Shown: positions 1 through 8,785 of the stretch, piece by piece
Layout: the number at the start of each line of letters is the position of its first letter
Position numbering within the stretch: the stretch's first letter is position 1
Assembly: GCA_032000125.1 (NCBI GenBank)
Contig: DAMALH010000006.1
Location: 67,601-131,600 of the forward strand
Length of the DNA stretch: 64,000 nt
Reading direction: 5' to 3'
Source of the DNA: Dryocola sp032000125
GTDB lineage: Bacteria; Pseudomonadota; Gammaproteobacteria; Enterobacterales; Enterobacteriaceae
Translations under genes and position numbers: made by a program
Notes under the pieces: generated by a model
The model's database searches: none
Told to the model about the DNA's origin: nothing
Seen by the model: only the letters and a program-made list of their open reading frames with translations

Positions 1-220
1 TGCAGCCTGCAAGGGCCTCGTCCAGCGTATCGACGATTTTCGCATCGCCAATTACGTCGCTGGCTCCGGCAGCAAGCGCGATTGCCTGCGAATCTGGCTT
101 CACCAGCGGGTTAACCAGCCACAGATTTGTTAATCCCATCGTTTTCATTGCACGGGCCACCGAGCCCATGTTGCCGGTATGGGAAGTTTCCACCAGCACA
201 ATACGTACGTTATCCAGCAT
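1..220 (-). CDS. trmJ: tRNA Cm32/Um32 methyltransferase TrmJ (partial, N-terminal 73 residues)
   Basis: This is the 5' end of a minus-strand gene whose 3' part lies outside the window. The peptide starts MLDNVRIVLVETSHTGN and continues through LVNPLVKPDSQAIALAAGA, which I recognise as the N-terminus of TrmJ, a SPOUT-class enzyme that 2'-O-methylates residue 32 of the tRNA anticodon loop. The start is the ATG at 218-220. In E. coli trmJ is likewise divergent from suhB, so the context agrees. Only the N-terminal substrate and SAM-fold part is visible. Confidence 0.93.
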   Translation of the reverse strand, partial: MLDNVRIVLVETSHTGNMGSVARAMKTMGLTNLWLVNPLVKPDSQAIALAAGASDVIGDAKIVDTLDEALAGC

Positions 221-340
221 GCTTAATTAATAGCCTTAAAAGAATATCGCAATATCTTATCATAACCCTGGGACATAATCCGAACGCTCTGCTATACTCC
301 GCCGCGTTTTCCGTTCTTTAACATCCAGTGAGAGAGACCG

Positions 341-1144
341 ATGCATCCGATGCTCAACATCGCCGTGCGTGCTGCGCGCAAGGCGGGTAATTTAATTGCC
401 AAAAACTACGAAACCCCAGACGCTGTTGAAGCGAGCCAAAAAGGCAGCAACGATTTTGTGACCAACGTTGATAAAGACGCCGAGCGCCTGATTATCGAAG
501 TTATTCATAAATCTTATCCGCAACACACCATCATCGCCGAAGAATCAGGCGAGTTAGCGGGTAGCGACCAGGATGTGCAATGGGTTATCGATCCACTGGA
601 TGGCACCACCAACTTCATGAAGCGTCTGCCGCACTTTTCGGTTTCTATCGCTGTTCGCGTTAAGGGCCGTACCGAAGTCGCCGTAGTATATGACCCAATG
701 CGTAACGAGCTGTTCACCGCCGTTCGCGGCCAGGGCGCACAGCTAAACGGTTATCGTCTGCGCGGCAGTTCTGCCCGCGATCTCGACGGCACTATCCTCG
801 CAACGGGTTTCCCGTTTAAAGCTAAACAACACGCCACGCCTTATATGAACATCGTGACCAAACTGTTCACGCAGTGTGCAGACTTCCGTCGCACCGGTTC
901 TGCTGCGCTGGATCTGTCCTACGTTGCCGCAGGCCGCGTTGACGGTTTCTTCGAAATTGGCCTGAAGCCGTGGGACTTTGCCGCAGGTGAGCTGATTGCG
1001 CGTGAAGCCGGCAGCCTGGTATGTGATTTCACCGGTGGCCATAACTACCTGATGACAGGCAACATCGTTGCAGGTAACCCACGCGTAGTAAAAGCGATGC
1101 TGTCTACGATGCGTGATGAGCTGAGCGAAGCGCTGAAGCGTTAA
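341..1144 (+). CDS. suhB: Inositol-1-monophosphatase / Nus factor SuhB
   Basis: The 267-residue protein has the length of E. coli SuhB and near-identical sequence. The metal-binding motif of inositol monophosphatases, DPLDGTTNF, is at residues 84-92, and the second motif WDFAAGEL is near residue 212. SuhB hydrolyses inositol-1-phosphate in vitro. In E. coli its main cellular role is as a component of the ribosomal-RNA antitermination complex. The start at 341 follows a GAGAGA ribosome-binding site. It is transcribed alone, divergently from trmJ, and closed by the hairpin at 1154-1179. Confidence 0.97.
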   Translation: MHPMLNIAVRAARKAGNLIAKNYETPDAVEASQKGSNDFVTNVDKDAERLIIEVIHKSYPQHTIIAEESGELAGSDQDVQWVIDPLDGTTNFMKRLPHFSVSIAVRVKGRTEVAVVYDPMRNELFTAVRGQGAQLNGYRLRGSSARDLDGTILATGFPFKAKQHATPYMNIVTKLFTQCADFRRTGSAALDLSYVAAGRVDGFFEIGLKPWDFAAGELIAREAGSLVCDFTGGHNYLMTGNIVAGNPRVVKAMLSTMRDELSEALKR

Positions 1145-1153
1145 TTTAGCGAG

Positions 1154-1179
1154 ATGCCTTCCTCGGGCGAGGAAGGCAT
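1154..1179. terminator. Hairpin between suhB and zevB ends
   Basis: A perfect inverted repeat, ATGCCTTCCTCG with its complement, with a GGGC-type loop. It lies between the convergent ends of suhB and the metal transporter gene and overlaps the latter's stop codon. The U-tract is poor on either strand, so termination strength is uncertain. Confidence 0.65.
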
Positions 1180-2159
1180 TAAAAAGGCCGAATCCCCCGC
1201 ACCGCCGGTTGAGCACTCAGCCACATCACCACCGCCGCAAGAATCAGTATTACGCTTCCTGCCAGCGCAAGCGTTGCCCAGCCAATTTGCCGCCACAGCG
1301 CCGGTGCTTTATTCCTGCTCAGGCGAACCGCAAACGTGCGAAAACTGTGTACCAGCAGCGCAAGGCCGGAAATAGTAACCGACGTCCCTGCCGCCATCGC
1401 CAGCGCGGAAAACATCCCCCAGCTAAACACGCCAATAACTTTACTAAACAGCAGCACCATAATCGCACCGGAACATGGGCGCATTCCCATCGACAGAACA
1501 ATAGTCGCACGGGCACGCCAGTCCTCTCCTGCGGCCAGCTGTTCTTTTGTCGGCAGATGCTGGTGCCCGCAGCCGCAATTAGCGTCATGAACATGATGCG
1601 CGGTGAAGGCCGTAAATTTTTTCGGCTTGCGCAGCGCCTGCCACAGTTTACGCAGCGCACGCACACCAAGCATCGCGCCCAACATGCCAACTAAAACGTA
1701 GCTGCTTTTCTCCAGCCAGAAACTGCTCATATGAAGCTGGCGAGAAGGCAAATGCAGAACGCCGAGTACGACGACCACAAGCGCTATCGCCACCAGCCCC
1801 TGTAAAAGCGAAGCGGCGAACGTCAGCTTCAGGCTGCTTTTCAACTGCGAAGGATGAGTGGCGAGCCATGTTGTTATCACGACCTTGCCGTGTCCCGGCC
1901 CCAGAGCATGCAGCACGCCGTAAACAAGGCTGAACGACAGCAAAGACCACCCTGCTCGCGCAGGGTTTTCCGCCACCTGATGCAGCAGACTGCTTAACTG
2001 CTGATTAATTAATTTTTGCCATGCGGCGCTTTGCAGCAGGATTTGCGGCCAGTATTGCCATACGGCATACAGCGCGCTCATCGACACCAGCAGAAATAGC
2101 GCCAGCGGCCACATATGCAGCCAGCGTCCTTTAGGCTTATCGCAGAAAACTACTGACAT
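1179..2159 (-). CDS. ZevB-like nickel/cobalt/zinc transporter, inner-membrane permease
   Basis: The 326-residue protein has about six hydrophobic membrane segments and the NiCoT/RcnA-type signature region HALGPGHGKVVITTW near residues 85-99. It also has a metal-rich cytoplasmic loop, HHVHDANCGCGHQH, near residues 188-201, and a second conserved stretch SMGMRPCSGAIMVLLF. It overlaps the end of the upstream DUF1007 gene by 10 bp, which indicates translational coupling. The pair resembles Haemophilus influenzae ZevAB, a zinc uptake system with a periplasmic DUF1007 protein and a permease. The metal and direction of transport cannot be decided from sequence. In E. coli this spot holds yfhR. Confidence 0.75.
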   Translation of the reverse strand: MSVVFCDKPKGRWLHMWPLALFLLVSMSALYAVWQYWPQILLQSAAWQKLINQQLSSLLHQVAENPARAGWSLLSFSLVYGVLHALGPGHGKVVITTWLATHPSQLKSSLKLTFAASLLQGLVAIALVVVVLGVLHLPSRQLHMSSFWLEKSSYVLVGMLGAMLGVRALRKLWQALRKPKKFTAFTAHHVHDANCGCGHQHLPTKEQLAAGEDWRARATIVLSMGMRPCSGAIMVLLFSKVIGVFSWGMFSALAMAAGTSVTISGLALLVHSFRTFAVRLSRNKAPALWRQIGWATLALAGSVILILAAVVMWLSAQPAVRGIRPF

Positions 2160-2797
2160 TGTAAGGTTACCTGCTGAGCGAACTGTTTACCCAACTCCAA
2201 ATCCTCCGGCGGCGCATCGGCCTTATCAAGGGACTGCGCGAAAGCCAGCGTATCTTCCGTTGGCTGGGGGGTTTTCACGGTAATTTTGCAGCGCCGGGCA
2301 AGCTCACTGGGCAGCTTTGCGTCTGTGGGCTGGGCATAGCTCATATCAACAAAGTAGGTCGGGTCAAAGGTGGCAAAAGTATAAGTTTGCCCCTGCAAAG
2401 GCTGCGGATGGGCCAGCGGCAATATAAAGGTAAGCATCGCCTGATGATTAACCCGCGCAAGGCTATATTCGGTGGGTAAATTATTGAACTTCACTTTTTC
2501 ACCGTTATGCCAGAATTCGGTAAAGTAGTGCTGGCCCAGCACGTTAGCCATGACCTCTGCAGCAAGCTTCTTCCAGACGGGAGAATCCGGCTTTGCATCA
2601 CCCGCGTCATACAGTAGATCTGCTGAAGTGATTTCATCCATCGTCCACTGCATCTTCAGGCCGGTCATTTGCCCGTCTTTTACCATCACCGTAGACACAA
2701 GCGTGATGAAACTGTGAGGATGCGCCAGCGCAACGGGTGCCCAAAACGCCGTAGCAAGTGCCATCGTCCTTATTGTGATATACAAATTCCCGCGCAT
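2150..2797 (-). CDS. ZevA-like periplasmic DUF1007 protein
   Basis: The protein starts at the ATG at 2797, which follows a GAGGGG ribosome-binding site; the upstream open frame lacks one. The N-terminus is a signal peptide ending in APVALA, followed by HPHSFITL, the histidine-containing mature start typical of DUF1007 proteins, and a body of about 190 residues. In H. influenzae the homologous ZevA works with the permease ZevB in zinc uptake. Here it is first in a two-gene operon with the permease gene and divergent from csiE across 125 bp. I saw no clear Zur, Fur or NikR operator in that gap. Confidence 0.75.
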   Translation of the reverse strand: MRGNLYITIRTMALATAFWAPVALAHPHSFITLVSTVMVKDGQMTGLKMQWTMDEITSADLLYDAGDAKPDSPVWKKLAAEVMANVLGQHYFTEFWHNGEKVKFNNLPTEYSLARVNHQAMLTFILPLAHPQPLQGQTYTFATFDPTYFVDMSYAQPTDAKLPSELARRCKITVKTPQPTEDTLAFAQSLDKADAPPEDLELGKQFAQQVTLQCQ

Positions 2798-2922
2798 TTT
2801 CCCCTCAGATGAAAAATTCTGTGAGCTAGTCAGAATTCCGCAATTAAAAAGCGTGAATGCAGCGATCTGCATTAAAAGCTTTAGCTATTCTTAGCAATAA
2901 TGACGATAACTGGACCCTACGG

Positions 2923-4203
2923 ATGATGACACTCCTCACCCCTCCACCATCTGTGCTCTCCAGTCCGCAGCGACGCTGCCACCTGCTTTTGATGCTTTAT
3001 CTCCCCGGTCAAACGGTGACCCCGGAGATTATGGGCAGGATTAACGGAGTAGACAGTATTAAAGCCCTGCAAGATATAGCCGACACGGGCGATGAAATCC
3101 AGCGTTATCACCGGCTAAGGTTGATAACCGAACCCGATGGCAGCTACCGGATTGAAGGCTGCGCCCTTAACAAGCGTCTTTGTTTATTGCACTGGCTGCG
3201 ACGGGCGCTGCGGCTGTGTCCTCATTTTGTGCAGCATCACTTTACCCCGGCGCTTAAAGAGCAGCTACGCAAGCAGGGCATCACCAAAGCCCTGTATGAC
3301 GAAACTAATCTTCAGGCGTTGGTAAGCCTCTGCGCTCGCCGCCTGCAGCGCCAGTTTGACAGCCGCGACGTCCAGTTTTTAAGCCTGTTTTTGCAGTATT
3401 GCCTGCATCAGCATCAACTGGGGAACACGCCTGAGTTTAATGAGACTCAGCGTGAATGGACGCGCCTGCGCCCGGAATACCTTGCAGCGCAGGAGATCGC
3501 CCGGCACTGGACCCGCCGCGTAAAGCAGCCGGCTCACGAAGAAGAACAGCTTTTTCTTGCCCTGCTGTTTCGCATGCTGCGCACCCCGAATCCGCTGCTC
3601 GATAATCATCAGCAGGATTTACGCCTGCGCGCGTCTGTTTCTGCAATGATTGCCCGCTTTCACGCACTGGCGGGAATGTCATTTAGCGATGAGCAGGGGC
3701 TGAGCGACCGGCTGTATATTCATCTTGCCCAGGCGCTCGACCGCTGCCTGTTTGCTATCGGCATCGATAACAGTTTGCCGGAAGAAATCACCCGCCTGTA
3801 CCCCAGGCTGATGCGCACCACTCGCGAAGCGTTCGGCGCGTTTGAAGAGGATTATGGGGTTCAGTTCTCAGACGAAGAAGTGGGCCTTGTGGCGGTGATT
3901 TTTGGCGCCTGGCTGATGCAGGAGAACGATTTGCAGGAAAAGCAGGTGTTATTACTGACGGGAAACAACGCCGAGCTAGAACAGCAGATCGAACAGCAGC
4001 TTCGCGAACTCACTTTGCTGCCGCTGAATATTAAGCACCTGACCGTGCATGGTTTTCAAAAAGACGGCGCGCCAAAAGAAGTGGTGCTGGTTGTCACGCC
4101 CTACTCAACCAGCCTGCCGCTTTACTCGCCGCCCTTGATCCACGCTACGCTGCCGCTGGGCGACCATTTGCAGCAGCATATTCGTGAAATACTGGAGGCT
4201 TAA
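2923..4203 (+). CDS. csiE: Stationary-phase inducible protein CsiE
   Basis: The 426-residue protein matches E. coli CsiE in length when read from the ATG at 2923 (MMTLLTPPPSVLSSPQRR); the frame is open 22 codons further upstream without support. It resembles PTS-regulation-domain (PRD) proteins, as in the segment GIDNSLPEEITRLYPRLMRTTREAF, and the C-terminus ends in LREILEA-type sequence. In E. coli csiE is induced in stationary phase by sigma S and cAMP-CRP; its molecular function is unknown. The gene converges on hcaT, their stop codons overlapping at 4200-4203. Confidence 0.93.
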   Translation: MMTLLTPPPSVLSSPQRRCHLLLMLYLPGQTVTPEIMGRINGVDSIKALQDIADTGDEIQRYHRLRLITEPDGSYRIEGCALNKRLCLLHWLRRALRLCPHFVQHHFTPALKEQLRKQGITKALYDETNLQALVSLCARRLQRQFDSRDVQFLSLFLQYCLHQHQLGNTPEFNETQREWTRLRPEYLAAQEIARHWTRRVKQPAHEEEQLFLALLFRMLRTPNPLLDNHQQDLRLRASVSAMIARFHALAGMSFSDEQGLSDRLYIHLAQALDRCLFAIGIDNSLPEEITRLYPRLMRTTREAFGAFEEDYGVQFSDEEVGLVAVIFGAWLMQENDLQEKQVLLLTGNNAELEQQIEQQLRELTLLPLNIKHLTVHGFQKDGAPKEVVLVVTPYSTSLPLYSPPLIHATLPLGDHLQQHIREILEA

Positions 4204-5342
4204 TCCGCCCTTGCCGCGACTCGTGGACGCAGCACGAGCGCCGGCATCGCTACCAGCGCCATAATCCAGAACACCCCGCCGTGCAGATGCTGGTACAGGA
4301 AGCCGGAGAACATCGTCATGACGGCAATGCCGCCGCCCATCGCGACAGCCGAATAGACCGCCTGCAGACGGATAACCTCGCTGCCCTGGCGCGCCGAAAT
4401 GTAACGCATGGCCGCCAGATGGCAAACGGTAAAGCTTCCACAATGCAGAATCTGCGCGGCAATCAGCCACGACAGGTCGGTGGTCCATGCCATCAGGCTC
4501 CAGCGGAGAATGCCCGCCGCGCCGGAAAGCAGCAGCAGGTCGCGGGCGCCCCAGCGGCGGAACAGTTTGTTGCTAAGCGCAAAGACGACGATTTCCGCCA
4601 CCACGCCAAGCGACCATAAGTAGCCGACCACCGAGGCCGAATACCCTGCGCCCTGCCAGTAAATGGCGCTGAACCCGTAATAGGCGGCGTGCGCCCCTTG
4701 CAGCAGCGACACGCAGGCAAGGAAACGCCACGAGCTGAATACCAGCGTTTTCCAGGCCTGCCAGCCCGCGGCTTCTTTTTGCCTTGATTCCCCCTGCGGC
4801 ATCACCTCCGGCCGCAGCAACATGCCAATCAGCATGGAAGCGACGCCGATGCTGAGCAGTACCAGAATCGCCTGGTAGCTGAATACGCTGACCAGCTTGC
4901 CGGTTATCGCCGACCCAATAACAAACGCCAGCGAGCCCCACAGGCGCACCCGCCCGTAATCCATGGTGATTTGTTTTTGCCAGGTACCGGCCAGCGCATC
5001 CGTAAGGGGCACCAGCGGCGAGAAAAAGAGGTTAAACCCCACCATCACCATCAGCAGCCAGGCAGACGTTTCTCCAAACCAGAAAGCCACGACAAAAAAC
5101 AACGTAAGCAGAGCAAGCAAGCGAAGAGCAAAGACGAGTCGGGAAGGATCGGTGACGCGTGGCGCCAGAAGCAGACTACCGAGAAAACGCGCGATTAAAC
5201 CTGAGCCTAACAGAAGCCCGATGGTTTCAGGCGCCAGGCCAACCCCGGCCAGCCAGACGCTCCAGAACGGCAGGAATATCCCGTAACTAAAGAAGTAGGT
5301 AAAATAGCTGAGCGCCAGCCAGCGCGTTGAGTGCAAAACCAT
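4200..5342 (-). CDS. hcaT: 3-phenylpropionate transporter HcaT (MFS)
   Basis: The 380-residue protein has 12 predicted membrane segments and starts MVLHSTRWLALSYFTYFFSYG, the N-terminus of HcaT, a proton-coupled permease of the nucleoside:H+ symporter-like MFS branch. A GGAGGG ribosome-binding site precedes the start. In E. coli hcaT sits beside hcaR and the hcaEFCBD dioxygenase operon. Here none of those genes is present in the window, so the permease may import another substrate or its catabolic partners may lie elsewhere. Confidence 0.9.
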   Translation of the reverse strand: MVLHSTRWLALSYFTYFFSYGIFLPFWSVWLAGVGLAPETIGLLLGSGLIARFLGSLLLAPRVTDPSRLVFALRLLALLTLFFVVAFWFGETSAWLLMVMVGFNLFFSPLVPLTDALAGTWQKQITMDYGRVRLWGSLAFVIGSAITGKLVSVFSYQAILVLLSIGVASMLIGMLLRPEVMPQGESRQKEAAGWQAWKTLVFSSWRFLACVSLLQGAHAAYYGFSAIYWQGAGYSASVVGYLWSLGVVAEIVVFALSNKLFRRWGARDLLLLSGAAGILRWSLMAWTTDLSWLIAAQILHCGSFTVCHLAAMRYISARQGSEVIRLQAVYSAVAMGGGIAVMTMFSGFLYQHLHGGVFWIMALVAMPALVLRPRVAARAD

Positions 5343-5518
5343 GATCCCTCCCGTTTTGGAGGCGATAGTGTGGCGGAGCGTCGGCTGGCTTGCAAGCCAT
5401 TAACAGATTAATAACACATAAAAAATCCATGGTTATCCAGCATACAGAGCAGGTCAGCATAAGCGGTTCGTCGGCCACGCCGAGCACGGGTGATATGCGC
5501 TGAGCCGGTTTGCCAATA

Positions 5519-5544
5519 AAAAAGGCCGCTTACGCGGCCTTTTT
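5519..5544 (-). terminator. glyA intrinsic terminator
   Basis: Stem AAAAAGGCCGC paired with GCGGCCTTTTT around a four-base loop, directly after the glyA stop and followed by a T-run on the minus strand. The A/T flanks make it usable in both directions. The rest of the 5343-5558 gap between hcaT and glyA shows nothing else I recognise. Confidence 0.9.
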
Positions 5545-5558
5545 ACACTCGGTTTAGC

Positions 5559-6812
5559 TTACGCGTAAACCGGCAGACGGGCACAGATATCAAGCACTTT
5601 TTGTTTGGTGCGCTCAATAACGGCTTCGTCGTTGATGCTGTCCAGCACGTCACACATCCAGCCAGCCAGCTCGCGAACGTCTGCTTCGCTAAAGCCACGA
5701 CGCGTTACCGCTGGCGTGCCGATACGGATACCGGAGGTCACAAACGGGCTCTTCGGATCGTTCGGCACGCTGTTTTTGTTCACGGTGATGTTTGCACGGC
5801 CCAGAGCGGCATCCGCTTCTTTACCGGTCAGGTTTTTATCAACCAGATCCAGCAGGAACAGGTGGTTATCAGTACCGCCCGACACCACTTTATAGCCGCG
5901 ATCCAGGAAGACGCTCACCATCGCTTTCGCGTTTTTAGCAACCTGCTGCTGATAGGTTTTGAACGCCGGTTCCATCGCTTCTTTCAGCGCAACCGCTTTG
6001 CCCGCAATCACGTGCATCAGCGGGCCGCCCTGTGCGCCCGGGAACACAGCGGAGTTCAGTTTTTTGTACAGTTCTTCGCTGCCGCCTTTTGCAAGGATCA
6101 AACCGCCGCGCGGACCCGCCAGGGTTTTATGCGTGGTGGTGGTAACAACGTGGGCGTGCGGAACCGGGTTTGGATAAACGTCTGCGGCAATCAGACCGGC
6201 AACGTGCGCCATATCCACGAACAGGTAAGCGCCAACCATATCGGCGATTTCACGCATTTTTGCCCAGTCAACCACGCCGGAATAGGCAGAAAAACCGCCG
6301 ATGATCATTTTCGGCTTGTGTTCTTTGGCCTGTTTTTCCAGGTCCGCATAGTCGATATGGCCCGTTTCATCGATGCCATAAGGAACGATGTTGTACAGCT
6401 TGCCGGAGAAGTTTACCGGTGAGCCGTGAGTCAGGTGGCCGCCGTGCGCCAGGTTCATACCCAGCACGGTATCGCCAGGATTTAGCAGCGTGGTGTAGAC
6501 CGCGAAGTTAGCCTGGGAGCCGGAGTGTGGCTGTACGTTAGCGTAATCGGCGCCAAACAGCGCTTTTGCACGGTCGATCGCCAGTTGCTCGACCACGTCA
6601 ACGTATTCGCAACCGCCGTAGTAGCGCTTACCCGGATAGCCTTCAGCGTACTTGTTAGTCAACTGAGAACCCTGTGCCTGCATCACGCGAGGGCTGGTGT
6701 AGTTTTCGGAGGCGATCAGTTCAATGTGCTCTTCCTGACGTACTTTTTCTTGCTCCATAGCCTGCCACAGTTGGGCATCATAATCGGCAATGTTCATTTC
6801 ACGCTTTAACAT
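5559..6812 (-). CDS. glyA: Serine hydroxymethyltransferase GlyA
   Basis: This PLP enzyme converts serine and tetrahydrofolate to glycine and 5,10-methylene-tetrahydrofolate, the main one-carbon source. The 417-residue protein starts MLKREMNIADYD as in E. coli. I chose the ATG at 6812 because AGGAG lies 8 bases upstream, whereas the ATG two codons earlier abuts the Shine-Dalgarno site. The PLP-lysine motif VVTTTTHKTLAGPRGG is present near residue 229. It is divergent from hmp. A PurR box lies upstream. Confidence 0.98.
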   Translation of the reverse strand: MLKREMNIADYDAQLWQAMEQEKVRQEEHIELIASENYTSPRVMQAQGSQLTNKYAEGYPGKRYYGGCEYVDVVEQLAIDRAKALFGADYANVQPHSGSQANFAVYTTLLNPGDTVLGMNLAHGGHLTHGSPVNFSGKLYNIVPYGIDETGHIDYADLEKQAKEHKPKMIIGGFSAYSGVVDWAKMREIADMVGAYLFVDMAHVAGLIAADVYPNPVPHAHVVTTTTHKTLAGPRGGLILAKGGSEELYKKLNSAVFPGAQGGPLMHVIAGKAVALKEAMEPAFKTYQQQVAKNAKAMVSVFLDRGYKVVSGGTDNHLFLLDLVDKNLTGKEADAALGRANITVNKNSVPNDPKSPFVTSGIRIGTPAVTRRGFSEADVRELAGWMCDVLDSINDEAVIERTKQKVLDICARLPVYA

Positions 6813-6932
6813 TCGCATCTCCTGACTCAGCTAACAGTAAAAATTTGGACTGCTTTGAGGGGGCCCTTGCGGGCGACGGGCAACAGTGTAAACCGAATTG
6901 GTATCGGGTGATAGGCCTTGACAAGGCTTTTT

Positions 6933-6948
6933 ACGCAAACGATTGGCT
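6933..6948 (-). promoter_or_regulatory. PurR box of glyA
   Basis: The 16-mer reads AGCCAATCGTTTGCGT on the minus strand. It matches the PurR consensus ACGCAAACGTTTGCGT in its right half and resembles the known E. coli glyA operator. It lies about 120 bp upstream of the glyA start, so purine repression of glycine synthesis is likely conserved. Confidence 0.8.
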
Positions 6949-7090
6949 ACGCATGGCACAAGGGTTTGATGGCAAAAGCTCTGCGGCGATTTGGCGGATA
7001 TTTCTTCACCAACAACATGCATGTTTTTCACGTTCTGTGATCCGCGTCGTTAACAATAATAACCCATTTACAGCATGGGTTTATTTTTAT

Positions 7091-7113
7091 AAGATGCATT
7101 TAAAATACTACTT
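7091..7113 (+). promoter_or_regulatory. NsrR operator of hmp
   Basis: AAGATGCATTT followed by the imperfect inverted half AATACTACTT matches the NsrR binding consensus (AAGATGCATTT plus its inverted copy). It lies 34-56 bp upstream of the hmp start. NsrR is the nitric-oxide-sensing iron-sulphur repressor that controls hmp in E. coli and Salmonella. The remaining glyA-hmp gap should also contain MetR sites in this family, but I could not identify them with certainty. Confidence 0.8.
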
Positions 7114-7146
7114 ATATAAAACACCTTGTTTTTCAGGAGCCACCCC

Positions 7147-8337
7147 ATGCTTGATGCACAAACCATCGCCGTTGTGAAATCCACCATTCCCCTGCTCGCC
7201 GCAACCGGTCCAAAACTTACCGCGCACTTCTACGACCGCATGTTCAGCCACAATCCCGAGCTGAAAGATATCTTTAACATGAGCAACCAGCGCAACGGCG
7301 ATCAGCGTGAAGCGCTGTTTAATGCCATCTGCGCCTACGCCACAAATATTGAAAATCTGGCGGCGCTGCTGCCTGCGGTAGAGAAAATCGCTCAGAAACA
7401 TACGAGTTTCCAGATCAAACCTGAGCAGTACAACATCGTAGGCGGCCACCTGTTAGCCACGCTTGATGAGATGTTCAGCCCCGGCCAGGAAGTGCTGGAT
7501 GCATGGGGGAAAGCCTATGGCGTGCTGGCCGGCGTATTTATCAATCGCGAAGCGGAGCTGTACCAGAGCAGCGCGGCTAAGCGCGGCGGCTGGGAAGGCA
7601 CCCGCCCTTTCCGTATCCTGGCAAAAGAGCCGCAAAGCGCGCTGATTACCAGCTTTGAGTTTGTTCCTGTGGACGGACTGCCGGTCGCCGATTACAGCCC
7701 TGGGCAGTATCTTGGCGTGTGGCTGAAACCGGAAGGCTTCCCGCATCAGGAAATTCGCCAGTATTCTTTAACCCGCAGACCGGACGGTAAAAGCTATCGT
7801 ATTGCGGTGAAACGTGAAGATTTAGGGCAGGTTTCCAGCTGGCTGCACAACCACGCGAAAGTGGGCGATGAAGTTCATCTTGCTGCGCCTGCAGGCGATT
7901 TCTTTATGGACGTTACGCCACACACTCCCGTCACGCTGATCTCCGCAGGCGTGGGGCAAACGCCGATGCTGGCAATGCTTGATACGCTGGCTAACAGCGC
8001 GCACGCGGCGCAGGTTAACTGGTTCCACGCGGCAGAACACGGCGAAGTGCACGCCTTTGCCGATGAGGTGAATGCGCTGGGCGAACAACTGCCGCGCTTT
8101 ACAAGCCACATCTGGTATCGCACGCCGAACGAAGGCGATCGCATCAAGGCGGTATTCAACAGCGAAGGATTAATGGATTTGCTTGCTCAGGAAGGGAAAA
8201 TCAGCGCGCCGGATATGCAGTTCTATCTGTGCGGTCCGGTAAGCTTTATGCGCTTTGCCGCAGAGCAGCTGGTAAAAGTGGGCGTTGAGCAGGATCGTAT
8301 TCATTACGAATGTTTTGGCCCGCATAAGGTGATGTAA
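7147..8337 (+). CDS. hmp: Flavohemoprotein Hmp (nitric oxide dioxygenase)
   Basis: The 396-residue protein matches E. coli Hmp: an N-terminal globin domain (MLDAQTIAVVKSTIPLL; proximal-histidine region AQKHTSFQIKPEQYNIVGGHLL near residues 84-105), a FAD domain (RQYSLTR) and a C-terminal NAD(P)H domain (LISAGVGQTPML). It oxidises nitric oxide to nitrate aerobically in the cytoplasm. I chose the ATG at 7147, after TTTCAGGAG; an upstream in-frame ATG adds seven residues absent from homologues. It is regulated by the NsrR site just upstream. Confidence 0.98.
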   Translation: MLDAQTIAVVKSTIPLLAATGPKLTAHFYDRMFSHNPELKDIFNMSNQRNGDQREALFNAICAYATNIENLAALLPAVEKIAQKHTSFQIKPEQYNIVGGHLLATLDEMFSPGQEVLDAWGKAYGVLAGVFINREAELYQSSAAKRGGWEGTRPFRILAKEPQSALITSFEFVPVDGLPVADYSPGQYLGVWLKPEGFPHQEIRQYSLTRRPDGKSYRIAVKREDLGQVSSWLHNHAKVGDEVHLAAPAGDFFMDVTPHTPVTLISAGVGQTPMLAMLDTLANSAHAAQVNWFHAAEHGEVHAFADEVNALGEQLPRFTSHIWYRTPNEGDRIKAVFNSEGLMDLLAQEGKISAPDMQFYLCGPVSFMRFAAEQLVKVGVEQDRIHYECFGPHKVM

Positions 8338-8344
8338 CAGCCAG

Positions 8345-8371
8345 GCCCTCTCCGTGCAGGAGAGGGCTTTA
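8345..8371. terminator. Terminator between hmp and glnB
   Basis: GCCCTCTCC-GTGCA-GGAGAGGGC followed by TTTAAA. It lies in the 36-bp gap between the convergent genes and can serve both. Confidence 0.8.
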
Positions 8372-8373
8372 AA

Positions 8374-8712
8374 TCAGATTGCCGCGTCGTCTTCTTCACC
8401 GGTGCGGATACGCACCACGCGCGCCACATCGAATACGAAAATCTTACCGTCGCCAATTTTACCCGTCTGGGCGGTACGGATAATGGTGTCCACGCAGGTA
8501 TCGACGATATCGTCGGTCACCACGATTTCAATTTTCACCTTCGGCAGAAAATCCACCATATATTCGGCGCCGCGATACAGTTCGGTATGCCCCTTCTGGC
8601 GGCCAAAGCCTTTTACTTCGGTCACCGTCATGCCGGTGATGCCGACTTCCGCCAGCGCTTCGCGCACGTCATCCAGTTTGAACGGCTTAATAATCGCGTC
8701 AATTTTTTTCAT
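8374..8712 (-). CDS. glnB: Nitrogen regulatory protein PII
   Basis: The 112-residue PII signal protein starts MKKIDAIIKPFKLDDVREAL. The T-loop contains the uridylylation tyrosine Y51 in GHTELYRGAEYMVDF, and the C-terminal ATP/2-oxoglutarate region TGKIGDGKIFVFDVARVVRIRTGE is complete. It reports glutamine and 2-oxoglutarate levels to the NtrB kinase and to glutamine synthetase adenylyltransferase. The start at 8712 gives the universal length. It is downstream of the glrK-qseG-glrR operon on the same strand, as in E. coli. Confidence 0.98.
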   Translation of the reverse strand: MKKIDAIIKPFKLDDVREALAEVGITGMTVTEVKGFGRQKGHTELYRGAEYMVDFLPKVKIEIVVTDDIVDTCVDTIIRTAQTGKIGDGKIFVFDVARVVRIRTGEEDDAAI

Positions 8713-8785
8713 GATGTTCTCTGTTATTCCCGCACAGTTTATATGCGCTGCAAGCATGGTAATCGGTTGCTCACGTTACCATAGA

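Noticed and set aside
5601..6422. A 273-codon plus-strand frame opposite glyA
   Set aside because: Antisense shadow of a highly conserved enzyme gene.
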